A DNA stretch of 64,000 nucleotides from Alphaproteobacteria bacterium MarineAlpha11_Bin1 (GCA_002937455.1 PTJZ01000001.1:372001-436000); one strand, 5' to 3'. Positions 48,994-59,203 are shown, counted from the stretch's first letter. The notes: generated by a model from the letters alone, not told the origin. Translations and numbers: made by a program.

Positions 48994-50088
48994 ATGGTGT
49001 TGGTATTAGGCCCGTCAGATGTCAAAGGACTGATAACAATCAAAGAAGCCGTAGACGCGATGGAACAGGGCTTTGTAGATTGGTCCCAAAATAAATGGTT
49101 TGCCGAAATGCGCCAACGCGTTCACTCCGCTGCAGGTGTTCGACTGACGATGCACATGGGGGCCCCCAACACACCTAACACTATTGGCACACTAGTGCAT
49201 ACCGAAAAACCGGTTATCGGCGAAGATATGCGCCAAACATACTCTCACCGCGGTGCTCGGGTCCGTGTAGTATACGAGGGGGAGACTGGCGGACTTTTAT
49301 CGATCCAGATAGGTGAGCTAGAAGTTGTTGAACTACCTGGTGTCAACCAAAACGTTGTTATACCGACAAGCTGCGCTACCGCCGTCGGGACCAAGTGGTT
49401 GGCAAAAAAAGAGTCGAGAACGGTCGGGATCCTTGGTTCAAGGGGTCAAGCGCGCGGGCAGTTAGCCGCAGTAAAGGCAGCTATTCCTAGCATCGAGCGC
49501 GCGGTGGTTTTCAGCCCCAACGAAGACAACCGAAAGCGATTCGCGGATGCAATGGGGCAGATCCTAGATATGGATGTTAACGCGGTCGATAGCGCGCGTG
49601 AGGCGGTTGAAGATATGGATATCGTATTAACGGCAACTAATTCCAACGTACCAACTTTTGACGGCGACTGGCTCTCACCGGGTACGCATGTGTGCTCACT
49701 AGTCTCGTCTAACAAAGGCCTGCACGAGGCGGGTTTCATAAAAAATGCACGTCGAGAAATCGATGATACTACATTGCAACGTGCTGACGTAGTAGTCTGC
49801 AACTCGATTGAGCAAGACAAGCTTGACCGTACCGCCATTGTTTGGGGTGCAGCAGAAGAAGGCGTGATCTCCTGGGACAAGGTAGCCGACTTAGGACAGG
49901 TTATGCGCGGAGAGGCTGGACGGACGGAAAACGACCAGATCACATTTTTTAAACAGAATGCGTTCTGGGGGGTCGGTGACCAAGTCATTGGAAAGCTGCT
50001 CTACGAAAAAGCGAAAGCGCGTGGTATCGGTTTCAAATTGGATGTCGATCCATTTGAATCGACCACTGACTCCAGCTTGGAGGGCTAA
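48994..50088 (+). CDS. Ornithine cyclodeaminase / mu-crystallin family protein
   Basis: NAD(P)-dependent imine-type enzyme, 364 residues. Rossmann segment V-G-I-L-G-S-R-G-Q-A-R near 143, where the usual G-x-G-x-Q is G-S-R-G-Q. A-T-N-S-N-V-P-T-F-D-G-D-W near 215 is family-typical. Members include ornithine cyclodeaminase, alanine dehydrogenase and ketimine reductases; which one applies here cannot be told. A strong terminator follows. Confidence 0.86.
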   Translation: MVLVLGPSDVKGLITIKEAVDAMEQGFVDWSQNKWFAEMRQRVHSAAGVRLTMHMGAPNTPNTIGTLVHTEKPVIGEDMRQTYSHRGARVRVVYEGETGGLLSIQIGELEVVELPGVNQNVVIPTSCATAVGTKWLAKKESRTVGILGSRGQARGQLAAVKAAIPSIERAVVFSPNEDNRKRFADAMGQILDMDVNAVDSAREAVEDMDIVLTATNSNVPTFDGDWLSPGTHVCSLVSSNKGLHEAGFIKNARREIDDTTLQRADVVVCNSIEQDKLDRTAIVWGAAEEGVISWDKVADLGQVMRGEAGRTENDQITFFKQNAFWGVGDQVIGKLLYEKAKARGIGFKLDVDPFESTTDSSLEG

Positions 50089-50172
50089 GCCAGAAATTAC
50101 GGGCGCCTCGCTTCACTAGTCCCGCCGATGGTGTGAGATGAGTAGCTCTTAAAAAACTCATGCGAAGCCCTT

Positions 50173-50194
50173 ACGGCTGACCAGGCCGTTTTTT
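50173..50194 (+). terminator. Rho-independent terminator after the cyclodeaminase-like gene
   Basis: ACGGC (50173-50177) pairs with GCCGT (50185-50189) around a 7-base loop, followed by six T residues. Confidence 0.75.
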
Positions 50195-50236
50195 AAAGGA
50201 AAAGAACCGGACTCCACAGTACTATTGTCCCTAACT

Positions 50237-51442
50237 TTATACCCGCTCAATTAATGTAGAGATTCCCTGCCCAACTCCAATACACATAGTACAAAGCGCG
50301 TATTTTCCACCTGCTCGCTCAAGCTGGTTTAGCGCGGTAGTCATTAGCCTTGCCCCTGACATACCAAGTGGATGTCCAAGCGCAATCGCGCCCCCATTAG
50401 GATTAATACGCTCGTCATCGTCCGCAATTCCGAGGTCGCGAGTGCAGGCGAGCGCCTGAGCCGCAAAGGCTTCGTTAAATTCCATTACATCTAAATTGTC
50501 CAGAGTAAGTCCCGATTTTTCTAAAACCTTTCGTGTTGCGGGCGCCGGACCAATACCCATAATACGCGGTGGAACACCGGCAGTGGCAGCCCCAATGATA
50601 CGGGCACGCGGAGTGAGCCCGTGCTTCTTCGCTGCTTCCTCGTTAGCCAAAAGCAAAGCCGCCGCACCATCATTAACGCCAGAGGAATTACCTGCGGTGA
50701 CGCTACCATCTTTTTTAAAAGCAGGACGAAGATTAGAGAGGTCTTCCAAAGTGGTGCCGTGACGCGGATGCTCGTCCGAGTCGATAACCGCGTCGACCCC
50801 TCGCCGTTGTGGGACATTAACGGCAATAATCTCCGATGCAAGATATCCCCGTTTCTGAGCAGCCTCTGCTTTCTGCTGGGACCAGAGTGCGAACTTATCT
50901 TGGTCGGCCCGGGTGATCTGGTGCTCCTCCGCAAGATTTTCGGCCGTCTCTCCCATCGCATCAACGCCAAATAGTTTCTCCATCTTGGGGTTCACAAACC
51001 GCCACCCAATCGTCGTATCGAATATTTCCGCCTTCCGCGAAAACGGTAAGTCAGCCTTTGCCATCACAAACGGTGCGCGGGACATACTCTCGACACCGCC
51101 GGTAATTACCATATCTGCCTCACCGACGCGGATCGCCCGAGCACCCTGTGCGGTCGCTTCCATGCCGGAGCCACACAGGCGATTTACTGTGGCGCCACCG
51201 ACTTCGAGTGGTAGTCCTGCAAGCAGCGCGGACATGCGCGCCACATTGCGATTATCTTCACCAGCCTGATTAGCACTACCGAAATAAACGTCGTCGATTT
51301 TTTCCCAATCGACCGAGTTATTCCGGTCCATTAGCGCTTTTATCGGCACGGCCCCGAGATCGTCGGTTCGAACCGCACTGAGACCACCACCGTAGCGGCC
51401 GACGGGGGTACGGATAGCGTCACAAATAAAAGCGTCGGACAT
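50237..51442 (-). CDS. Acetyl-CoA acetyltransferase, beta-ketoadipyl-CoA thiolase (PcaF) type
   Basis: Thiolase, 401 residues from the ATG at 51442, the length of PcaF/PaaJ. Acylated cysteine in N-R-L-C-G-S-G-M-E-A near 90, catalytic histidine in A-L-G-H-P-L-G-M-S-G-A-R near 352-362, second cysteine in C-T-M-C-I-G-V-G-Q-G near 387. The open frame runs 60 codons upstream, rejected because AGGGA precedes the chosen ATG. Near a PcaD-like hydrolase that is divergent; together they suggest 3-oxoadipate-type degradation, although a general thiolase role is possible. Confidence 0.93.
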   Translation of the reverse strand: MSDAFICDAIRTPVGRYGGGLSAVRTDDLGAVPIKALMDRNNSVDWEKIDDVYFGSANQAGEDNRNVARMSALLAGLPLEVGGATVNRLCGSGMEATAQGARAIRVGEADMVITGGVESMSRAPFVMAKADLPFSRKAEIFDTTIGWRFVNPKMEKLFGVDAMGETAENLAEEHQITRADQDKFALWSQQKAEAAQKRGYLASEIIAVNVPQRRGVDAVIDSDEHPRHGTTLEDLSNLRPAFKKDGSVTAGNSSGVNDGAAALLLANEEAAKKHGLTPRARIIGAATAGVPPRIMGIGPAPATRKVLEKSGLTLDNLDVMEFNEAFAAQALACTRDLGIADDDERINPNGGAIALGHPLGMSGARLMTTALNQLERAGGKYALCTMCIGVGQGISTLIERV

Positions 51443-51675
51443 TGTGTGATTTCCCTGTTTTGAGTTTGGGTTTACTACTCCCGGGTCTACCATGGCTTCC
51501 TGTGTTAGGAGGCCAAGAGGGAATAGGGCCGATACATTGCGGCCGAGGAATATTGGCCATTGTTGTCGATGCGCATCGTGGGAGCAAGACTTTGGTATTG
51601 AGTGCTTTTCATACCTATGCAATTAGAATTGGTGCAGGTGCTTGATCGTATTGCCCCTTCGCGCAAAAGTAGCGG

Positions 51676-52566
51676 ATGACAGGAACTTCAGAATCAGCGT
51701 TGGCACCTCATCTAGACGGGGCAAATGTGATTTTTATAGGGAGATCGCCACGCATCGCTGTCGAATACATCGGCGATGGTCCGCTAGTATTAATGCTGCA
51801 CGGAATTGGCGGTGACCGATCGATTTGGGCACACCAACTTCTGAGCCTCTCGGAGGCTGGTTATTGTGCGGCGGCTTGGGATGCCCGTGGCTACGGTGGC
51901 AGTGATGACTATGACGGACCCCTTAGTTTTACAGACATGGCCCAAGATGTCTCCGAAGTTCTAAATGCGTTTGCAGTAGATAGATCGCATATTGTCGGAA
52001 TTTCCATGGGTGGGCGTATTGCCTTAGAGGTATACGCTAATTTCCCTGATCGATTCGCTTCCCTTACTCTGGCGGGGGTGCACGCGCGATTCGACGCGCT
52101 TTCTTCGACGGCCCAGCGTGATTTCGTTGACACGCGACGGAAGCCGTTACTTGAAGAGGGGCTATCACCGTCAGTTCTTGCGCCAGCAGTCATCGATAGT
52201 CTCGCCGGCCCCAACGCTTCAGAGGATGCTAGATCGCGCGCAATTGCTGCAATGTCGAGAATCCATGTTGATTCATATATAAAGACTGTCGAGGCAACAA
52301 CAAAATTTGATCGCGAGCACGTACTTTCGGAGATCCGCGTCCCGACGCAGGTGATTGGTGGAGAATTCGACCTGCTGACGTTACCCAGTCTCACCAAGAG
52401 GGTCGCAGAGGGGATTGAAGGCGCGGAATATCACTTGATGTATGATGTTGGGCACTTGGGAAATCTTGAAAACCCTATTGAATTCAATCGTTTACTGTCC
52501 CAATTCTTAGCTCGATATAGGGAACGCGCCAATTTCGCAGCGGATCCAAGAATATTAATCTGTTAA
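51676..52566 (+). CDS. Alpha/beta hydrolase, 3-oxoadipate enol-lactonase-like
   Basis: 296 residues. Oxyanion region M-L-H-G-I-G-G-D near 42, nucleophile serine in V-G-I-S-M-G-G near 112, acid in G-G-E-F-D-L-L near 235 and histidine in V-G-H-L-G-N-L-E-N-P near 262. The overall pattern matches PcaD-like esterases. Divergent from the thiolase gene with a 233-bp spacer. Confidence 0.87.
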   Translation: MTGTSESALAPHLDGANVIFIGRSPRIAVEYIGDGPLVLMLHGIGGDRSIWAHQLLSLSEAGYCAAAWDARGYGGSDDYDGPLSFTDMAQDVSEVLNAFAVDRSHIVGISMGGRIALEVYANFPDRFASLTLAGVHARFDALSSTAQRDFVDTRRKPLLEEGLSPSVLAPAVIDSLAGPNASEDARSRAIAAMSRIHVDSYIKTVEATTKFDREHVLSEIRVPTQVIGGEFDLLTLPSLTKRVAEGIEGAEYHLMYDVGHLGNLENPIEFNRLLSQFLARYRERANFAADPRILIC

Positions 52567-53018
52567 AAAGGGTTGAAGATCTAGTAAGGAGCCGCGAGTT
52601 TGAGGGCAATCCTCACTACTTCCCAAGAATGGCTGAAGATTGAACCTATCAGCGTTGAAGCGCAGCAACGAACTATATATAATCGCTTTTTAAGCTGATT
52701 AAGTCGCCATTTATGTCAAAATTACTGACCTTTTTTTAAAAAAATTTTTTTAATTTCAGATGAAATGGAAATATTATATAATTTTTGGTCAGTATATGAT
52801 ACCCTTTTTACCCGAAGCCAGTTCCCTCATCATAATTGCGGTCCGGAGAAACTCGGATACGTGATCAAATAAAATTCACTAGGCGATATTTACGGTAGGT
52901 TGGCCAAGATCAAGCAAACCAAAGTACTACAATTCTTTCGCGATTTCCCCAAAATGCCAACGGGTTATATAGAAGAATCTAGTATATGATTTCCGTCTTG
53001 CGGAAAAGGAGAGAGAAC
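52567..53018. other. AT-rich spacer upstream of the enoyl-CoA hydratase operon
   Basis: About 450 bp with no gene. It contains a very AT-rich core (52731-52786) with long T and A runs, framed by an inverted repeat, described separately. Likely the promoter region of the 53.0-57.0 kb operon. Confidence 0.6.
52723..52794. promoter_or_regulatory. Inverted repeat framing an AT-rich promoter
   Basis: TACTGACC (52723-52730) and GGTCAGTA (52787-52794) are perfect 8-bp inverted copies 56 bp apart. The spacer holds T7-A7-T7 runs and a consensus -10 TATAAT at 52777-52782 on the plus strand. Two operator half-sites looping across a promoter would explain the layout. Confidence 0.5.
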
Positions 53019-53828
53019 ATGAAGGACCGTTATTCAAGCTACGAACGCTTGAAATTCGATACCCCCTCGGACCGCATTCTTCGAATCACTATGGACGTGC
53101 CAGGGCGGCTCAACGCTGCCGACGAAACCATGCACGATGAGTTAGGTCGTGTATGGAAAGATGTTGAGGCGGATCCAGACATCTCTGTTGCAATACTGCG
53201 CGGCGCGGGCAGCGCATTTTCCTCAGGTGGGGATTTCAACATGATCGATGAGATGATTGATAAGTTTGAGGTCCGCGCCCGAGTCTGGAAAGAAGCACGC
53301 GACCTCGTTTACAACGTTATAAACTGCTCCAAGCCAATCGTCAGCGCGATGCATGGACCCGCCGTCGGAGCCGGATTAGTAGCAGGACTACTGGCAGATA
53401 TATCCATCGCCGCCAAGGACGCTCGAATTATAGACGGCCACACGCGGCTGGGTGTTGCCGCGGGTGATCATGCTGCAATTATATGGCCATTGCTGTGCGG
53501 CATGGCTAAAGCTAAATATTATCTATTGCTGTGCGAACCTGTATCAGGAGAGGAGGCTGAACGAATCGGACTCGTCTCAATTTGCGTAGAGGAAAGCGAA
53601 CTACAAGATACGGCCATCAAAGTAGCCGAAAAACTAGCTGCCGGGTCCCCATCAGCAATTCGGTTCACAAAATACGCACTAAATAATTGGTTGCGCATGA
53701 TGGGCCCTAACTTCGATACCTCTTTAGCACTCGAGTTTCTTGGCTTTACCGGGCCCGACGCTAAAGAAGGCTTGAGGAGCTTGCGCGAAAAGAGAAAAGC
53801 CAATTTCGATCTGAATTCGAATCTATAG
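53019..53828 (+). CDS. Enoyl-CoA hydratase/isomerase
   Basis: Crotonase-fold enzyme, 269 residues. Oxyanion-hole segments S-A-F-S-S-G-G-D-F near 66-74 and H-G-P-A-V-G-A-G-L near 118-126. The ATG at 53019 follows AGGAG. First gene of a run of four plus-strand genes with spacings of 0-18 bp that also holds an alpha/beta hydrolase, an MFS permease and a MetE-like protein. Confidence 0.9.
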   Translation: MKDRYSSYERLKFDTPSDRILRITMDVPGRLNAADETMHDELGRVWKDVEADPDISVAILRGAGSAFSSGGDFNMIDEMIDKFEVRARVWKEARDLVYNVINCSKPIVSAMHGPAVGAGLVAGLLADISIAAKDARIIDGHTRLGVAAGDHAAIIWPLLCGMAKAKYYLLLCEPVSGEEAERIGLVSICVEESELQDTAIKVAEKLAAGSPSAIRFTKYALNNWLRMMGPNFDTSLALEFLGFTGPDAKEGLRSLREKRKANFDLNSNL

Positions 53829-53837
53829 GATAGGCAA

Positions 53838-54701
53838 ATGGCAAACGTCTATGCCAATTTTGATCAGGTTACGCTCGATAATGAATACCTGATTTCAAAA
53901 ACCGTTCCAAGCATCGAGCCTTTCATGGCTGACTATGCAAAACAGAGCCGGAAGGCGCGCGAACTGCCCGGCTGTAGAGAAGATGTGCCCTATGGTGACC
54001 GACCGGACGAAGTGATCGATATTTTTCCTGCAGGTCACAATGCGCCGGTCTTTATCTTTATCCATGGCGGGTACTGGCGAATGCTAAGCCATAAGGATTC
54101 GTCCTTCATGGCGTCGACCATGGTGCAGCATGGTATCGCCGTCGTCAGCGTCAATTACACCCTAGTCGGAGACGGTGCGTCCATTAGCGATATCGTCCGC
54201 CAATGTCGGGCGGCTATCAGTTGGACCTGGAATAACGCTACCGATTTCGGTGGCAACCCAGACCAAATATTCGTCTGCGGATCCTCCGCCGGCGGTCACC
54301 TGACCGGTATGATGGTGGCAGGGGGCTGGCATAAAGACTTTGGTGTACCGAAAAATGTTGTAAAAGGTGCTATTCCTCTCAGTGGTCTACATGACCTCGA
54401 ACCCGTCCGGCTGTCCTGTATAAATGATTGGGCGAATCTAGATGCAGACGAAGCCGCGCGAAACAGTCCAGTAAATAATTTGCCAGAGTCCGGATGTCCG
54501 CTGATTTTGTCATATGGTGCTTCGGAAACGACGGAGTTCAAGCGGCAGAGTGCACTGCTTGCGAATGCCTGGAAATTGAATGGATGGGAGGCTGATATCT
54601 TCGAACACCCGGACCGCAACCATTTCAATATCGTCTTCGACTTGTGCGACCCAGACAGCCTACTGGGCCGCAAGGTATTCGCAATGATTCTCGGCATTTA
54701 A
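53838..54701 (+). CDS. Alpha/beta hydrolase (arylformamidase/esterase-like)
   Basis: 287 residues. H-G-G-Y-W-R (about 75-80) is the oxyanion block of kynurenine formamidase-like and hormone-sensitive-lipase-like esterases; nucleophile in C-G-S-S-A-G-G-H near 155; histidine in R-N-H-F-N near 262. Starts 9 bp after the enoyl-CoA hydratase gene stops. Ester or amide hydrolysis is a family-level inference. Confidence 0.85.
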   Translation: MANVYANFDQVTLDNEYLISKTVPSIEPFMADYAKQSRKARELPGCREDVPYGDRPDEVIDIFPAGHNAPVFIFIHGGYWRMLSHKDSSFMASTMVQHGIAVVSVNYTLVGDGASISDIVRQCRAAISWTWNNATDFGGNPDQIFVCGSSAGGHLTGMMVAGGWHKDFGVPKNVVKGAIPLSGLHDLEPVRLSCINDWANLDADEAARNSPVNNLPESGCPLILSYGASETTEFKRQSALLANAWKLNGWEADIFEHPDRNHFNIVFDLCDPDSLLGRKVFAMILGI

Positions 54702-54719
54702 AACCATTCGAGAACCTCT

Positions 54720-55919
54720 GTGCGAATAAAAATTCCCGTCGTTTACACTGCAGCTATAGCCATGCTTCTTCAGCAGTCTCTATCGACCATGAGCGGCCTG
54801 ACCATTCCTGTTTTGGCGCCACCTATCGCCGCAGAAACCGGTTTAAATCCCAGCTTAGTCGGTCTCTACACTGCATTCCTTTATGGTGGGTCAATGATTT
54901 CATCGCTGGCTGGAGGCGGTTTCCTCCTTAGGTTTGGCGCTCTTCGCGTCAGCCAAGCTTGTCTATTCGTTGTGGCTATCGGATTAATGATCAATGCACC
55001 CGGACTGACATCACTGTTCGTCATCGGCGCCTTAGTGACGGGCCTCGGCGGTGGGCCGTCAACACCGGCAAGCTCCCAAATTCTTGCCCGGTATGCTGAT
55101 CCAGCCAACGCACCGCTGATTTTTTCAATCAAACAGACCGGCGTGCCGATCGGGGGAGTAATCGCGGGAATGATTTTACCAGTATACGTATCGCTTTTTG
55201 GCTGGCGCGGCGCTCTAGTCTGCGCAGCCTTAATGGCGTTAGCACTCGCACTACTGCTGCAGCCGCTCCGCACTGAATTTGACTCCGACCGCCAGCCGCG
55301 GCGTAGCTTAAAAATGAACGATATCCGCGCAACCCTAACCGCCGTAATAAGCGATAGACGTGTCAGAGAGTTAGCTCTGGGACTTTTCGCGTTCACCGGC
55401 CTACAATTGGCATTCGCCTCTTTTTTCATTTCATTCCTCTCACTTGGACTTGGTTGGACACTTACCAATGCTGGTTTTGCCTATTCGATAGCAATGGGTG
55501 CTGGTGTTATCGGACGACTTATCTGGGGTTGGGTTGGGACGAAATATTTATCTCCGCTGATGCTACTCGCTCTTCTGGGCTTTTCTATGGGCTTTGCACA
55601 CATGGCAATCAGCCTAGTCACCGAAACTTGGCAGACAACAGCCGTCTGGATAGTTGCATTTGTTTATGGTTTAACCGGCATTGGGTATCAAGGCGTCCTA
55701 CTCGCTGAGATCGCACGCGTATCGCCGCCAGGCATGGCGGGCGTGGTCACTGGAGGTGCGGTATTTTTTGCCTATGCGGGCATGATCCTCATGCCGGCTG
55801 CGTTCGGTCTCATACTAGCCATCCTGGACAGCTATCGGATCGCATTTTTGATCCTAGGTATCGTTCCGCTTTTTGTCGCTGTTATGCTGATGCGATCTTC
55901 GCTGAAATATAAAACATGA
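54720..55919 (+). CDS. MFS transporter
   Basis: 399 residues, twelve hydrophobic helices. GTG start 18 bp after the hydrolase. Loop L-R-F-G-A-L-R between helices 2 and 3 is a weak motif A. G-L-G-G-G-P-S-T-P-A near residue 105 is typical of the CynX/sugar-acid-type MFS. Probably imports the substrate of this operon. Confidence 0.86.
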   Translation: MRIKIPVVYTAAIAMLLQQSLSTMSGLTIPVLAPPIAAETGLNPSLVGLYTAFLYGGSMISSLAGGGFLLRFGALRVSQACLFVVAIGLMINAPGLTSLFVIGALVTGLGGGPSTPASSQILARYADPANAPLIFSIKQTGVPIGGVIAGMILPVYVSLFGWRGALVCAALMALALALLLQPLRTEFDSDRQPRRSLKMNDIRATLTAVISDRRVRELALGLFAFTGLQLAFASFFISFLSLGLGWTLTNAGFAYSIAMGAGVIGRLIWGWVGTKYLSPLMLLALLGFSMGFAHMAISLVTETWQTTAVWIVAFVYGLTGIGYQGVLLAEIARVSPPGMAGVVTGGAVFFAYAGMILMPAAFGLILAILDSYRIAFLILGIVPLFVAVMLMRSSLKYKT

Positions 55920-56966
55920 ATGGAAAAATACATGGGCCCCATAAGGACAACGATTGTCGGCAGTCTTCCCAAACCCTCATGGCTCTCCGATCCGGAGCAG
56001 CTTCGGGCCCCTTGGAGGCAAGAAGGTGATGCTCTTACGGAAGGTCAGAATGATGCAGTCTCACTCTGTCTCGCTGCTCAGGAAGACGCTGGGCTAGATA
56101 TCGTCTGTGACGGCGAACAGCGCCGTCGACACTACATCTGGGGCTTTATCGAACAACTCGGTAGTGTCGATTTTGATAATCCAATGCAAAAGAAAAGCCG
56201 GGGCCAGCGCTATTCTCAAGAAACCGCAGCACCACGTATTTTGGAGAAATGGAACTGGACAAAACCGATATTGCTTGATGATCTACGTTTCGTAAAGTCA
56301 CGGACAAACAAAACAGTCAAAGTAACCTTGCCGGGCCCTATGACCGTAGCAGACAGCGTCTATGACGACGCAAGTGGACGGTCCGATGCGGAGTTCGCGG
56401 ACGCATACGCCAAACTCCTTAATAAGGAAGCCCGTGCATTATCGGACGCCGGCGCTGACATCATCCAACTTGATGAGCCCTGTTTCAATATCTATACCGA
56501 CGAGGTCAAGGACTGGGGTATGGAGATGATAGAAAAGTCATTCGACGGCGTCTCCGCCAAAAGGGCAATCCACATATGCTACGGGTACGGTACAGAGGTT
56601 GTTCTTAAGTGGAAAAACTCAAATACAGATTGGAGCCACTACAGCGTCACATTACCGCTAATAGCAGATAGTTCCATCGACCAGGTCTCGATAGAGGCAG
56701 CGGCGGCAGGCATCAATTTGGGCGTACTCGATTGCCTAGAAGGGAAGGACGTAATGGTTGGGGTAATCGACGTCGGTACCGAGGAAGTTGAGTCCGCGCA
56801 AACTGTCGCGGATCGCATTCGCGAAGCAATGAAGCATGTGTCGGCAGAGAACCTAATCGCATGCACGGATTGTGGTATGGTTCCTCGCAGCCGTCGATCT
56901 GCAGGCGAAAAAATGAATGCTCTTTCAGAAGGTGCGGCCCTCGTTAACCAAGAGCTAGGCGCTTGA
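55920..56966 (+). CDS. MetE C-terminal-domain-like protein (core-MetE family), copy 2
   Basis: 348 residues, single barrel. It starts directly after the MFS stop (TGA-ATG). N-terminal T-T-I-V-G-S-L-P-K-P, D-G-E-Q-R-R near 64, and likely zinc ligands in H-I-C-Y-G-Y-G and C-T-D-C-G-M. A core-MetE enzyme beside a permease, a hydrolase and an enoyl-CoA hydratase suggests demethylation of an imported methylated compound. Confidence 0.83.
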   Translation: MEKYMGPIRTTIVGSLPKPSWLSDPEQLRAPWRQEGDALTEGQNDAVSLCLAAQEDAGLDIVCDGEQRRRHYIWGFIEQLGSVDFDNPMQKKSRGQRYSQETAAPRILEKWNWTKPILLDDLRFVKSRTNKTVKVTLPGPMTVADSVYDDASGRSDAEFADAYAKLLNKEARALSDAGADIIQLDEPCFNIYTDEVKDWGMEMIEKSFDGVSAKRAIHICYGYGTEVVLKWKNSNTDWSHYSVTLPLIADSSIDQVSIEAAAAGINLGVLDCLEGKDVMVGVIDVGTEEVESAQTVADRIREAMKHVSAENLIACTDCGMVPRSRRSAGEKMNALSEGAALVNQELGA

Positions 56967-57011
56967 GACGTGATCCACTAAGACAGAATTTACCGACTCA
57001 AACTGTCTTTC

Positions 57012-57710
57012 TCACAGATCTCTCAGGAGGCTGAATGTTCGTTCCCATGATAGTTCTGCTGCCGCTTCATTATAGGCGGATCCGTGCCCGGGAAGCATAT
57101 AGCCATGCTCTACTCCACCAGGGTACACAAAGACCTCGGCATCATCTATTCCCAAAAATAAACCCTTTACCTCATCTATAAGAGATAGCGAAGCAGCTCG
57201 ATCGTCATCACCCCAATGAAAGCTCAGCGGACAACGCACCTCCTTAATACAGTCAAGGTGATCGCCAACAAAAGAGCCGTGATAAGATATGCCCGCCTGT
57301 ATACAGCCCTTGGCACCGGCGACGATCGCAAATGGACCACCGTAGCAAAAACCCATTACAGCGACCTTGCCGTTGCATTCCGTCGCTAAGCGGAGTTCCT
57401 CAATTACATCTGTAACATCTCCAAAGGCCTGATCAAAAGGCGTGCGCTCAAGCCGGGAAAAAGCACGTGCGCGGCCTTCTTCATCATGGCCAATGACCCC
57501 TTTATCCTCATCACGCCAAAACGGATCTAGAATGACAGCGGCGAACCCCTGTTTCGCTAGGCGCTGGGCAACCATCTCCATGTCTTCGTCAACACCAAAA
57601 ATAGAGGGAACGACCACCACACCAGTAGAAGGACCCCCAGCCGGATATGCCGCGATACAGGGGATGTCTCCGCCACCAGAAGCGGAAGCGGTTATCTGAG
57701 TTACGGCCAT
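57012..57710 (-). CDS. Dienelactone hydrolase family protein
   Basis: About 232 residues. Nucleophilic cysteine in M-G-F-C-Y-G-G near 120, acid in W-G-D-D-D-R near 173, histidine in V-E-H-G-Y near 203: the C-D-H triad of dienelactone hydrolases. The ATG at 57710 follows GGAG. Convergent with the MetE-like gene. Could open a lactone from ring cleavage, but the substrate is uncertain. Confidence 0.87.
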   Translation of the reverse strand: MAVTQITASASGGGDIPCIAAYPAGGPSTGVVVVPSIFGVDEDMEMVAQRLAKQGFAAVILDPFWRDEDKGVIGHDEEGRARAFSRLERTPFDQAFGDVTDVIEELRLATECNGKVAVMGFCYGGPFAIVAGAKGCIQAGISYHGSFVGDHLDCIKEVRCPLSFHWGDDDRAASLSLIDEVKGLFLGIDDAEVFVYPGGVEHGYMLPGHGSAYNEAAAELSWERTFSLLRDL

Positions 57711-57944
57711 GATTGCTCCATTAACTCTCCGTTTAGGCAAGCATACACGTCGGAACCGTTGCCTGTCATAAAGAACATTCTTTTACTCGAAGAGAACTAT
57801 ACATGTAAATTTTTTAGCTTGCTGCATCGTAAAAGTAAGCGACAAGAAACTAGGAAAAAGAATAGATGACAGCAAAGGTTTACCCCAACCGGTGTGAATT
57901 TTCATCGGTTTAGATGTTGTGAAATCAGCTTAGACCCTCGAGAA

Positions 57945-59135
57945 TCAGGAGCGGCAACCTCGCGACCATAAGCGATCGGTCGCGATTGACGCCCCTTCTC
58001 CCATCGCTCGAAATTTTGACCATACGACCGATTCCGCCACGGGTTGATCCTCACGCGCGAAGGTCCCAAAACCACAATCGGAGCCGGCGATAACCCGCTC
58101 TTTACCTACGATTTTGGCCCAGTTGCATAGACGCTGAGCTATTAATTTCGGGTGTTCAACGAAGTTCGAAGTAGAATCAATCACTCCTGGAATAAGGATC
58201 TTATGGTCGGGGATATACAAATCCTGTACGTCTTCCCACTCATGTTCATGTCGAGGATTAGCGCCCTCGAAAAGGATCGCCGACGGTCGAGATGCCATCA
58301 GCACCGGAAAAATTTTTGCCAGCGGAAAATCGTGTGTGTGGGGGCCTTCATAGTTCCCCCAGCAAATATGAAGGCGCATTTTTTCGGGGGGGATATTGGC
58401 GGTAGCAGCGTTTACCGCCTCCATATTACGCCAGGCGATCATAAGAAATTCTTCATCTGATAGGTGTTTGTATTGATTGTGGCGGGCGGATCCGAGATCA
58501 GGACAGTCTATCTGCAAAATTAACCCCGCGGCATGAATGGCCTCATACTCGGTCTGCATGGCACTTGTCATTGCCTCAATATAGGCGTCTTCATTCTTGT
58601 AGTAGTCGTCTGGTACAAACTTGCTTAGGACGCCCGGTGATGCTGCGGTCATGAAGGCTTCGACCGGGGAGGTCTCATCCATCGCACCTCTGAGATTTGC
58701 GATATCACGTTCCAGAGGCTCTCGATTTTCATACTCGACAGGACCAACAACCCAAGGCCGGCCAAACGAAAGTGCCCAGCCGCTCCGCTCTCGCGCAACG
58801 CGATCAGCAAAATCTGGGTGGTCCAGAATATCTTGGTTCGCCCCTTCGCGCGGCGGTTCGGCACCTGGCGGTTGGGCTGGATCGATATTGGATAACCGGT
58901 GTCTAACATAGAAGGTATAGGAAATCTTTCCCATATCTCCGTCCGAAACACTGTCGATCCCGGAGGAAACCTGCTTCGCTACCGCATCACGAACTGCATC
59001 AGCGGTACGAACTCTCAGCTTTGCCGCATCATGCGATTCGCCTCGTTCCTCCGCAATCAGCAAATCATAAAGATCTAACGGTCGCGGTAGACTACCGACA
59101 TGGGTTGTAAGAATTCTATCGGTGCTAATTTTCAT
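57945..59135 (-). CDS. MetE C-terminal-domain-like protein (core-MetE family), copy 3
   Basis: 396 residues, single barrel. N-terminal I-L-T-T-H-V-G-S-L-P-R-P, D-G-D-M-G-K near 67, zinc-ligand segments L-H-I-C-W-G-N and G-S-D-C-G-F-G. Longer than the other two copies and closest to the 5-methyltetrahydropteroyltriglutamate-homocysteine methyltransferase-like proteins found in aromatic-degrading alphaproteobacteria. Last chromosomal gene before the mobile region. Confidence 0.84.
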   Translation of the reverse strand: MKISTDRILTTHVGSLPRPLDLYDLLIAEERGESHDAAKLRVRTADAVRDAVAKQVSSGIDSVSDGDMGKISYTFYVRHRLSNIDPAQPPGAEPPREGANQDILDHPDFADRVARERSGWALSFGRPWVVGPVEYENREPLERDIANLRGAMDETSPVEAFMTAASPGVLSKFVPDDYYKNEDAYIEAMTSAMQTEYEAIHAAGLILQIDCPDLGSARHNQYKHLSDEEFLMIAWRNMEAVNAATANIPPEKMRLHICWGNYEGPHTHDFPLAKIFPVLMASRPSAILFEGANPRHEHEWEDVQDLYIPDHKILIPGVIDSTSNFVEHPKLIAQRLCNWAKIVGKERVIAGSDCGFGTFAREDQPVAESVVWSKFRAMGEGASIATDRLWSRGCRS

Positions 59136-59203
59136 TGCCTCCCACCTTTCTGTTATCTAGGGATTGTAGAATCAGCCTATCGAAAGTTCAGGATTGGATA
59201 TCG

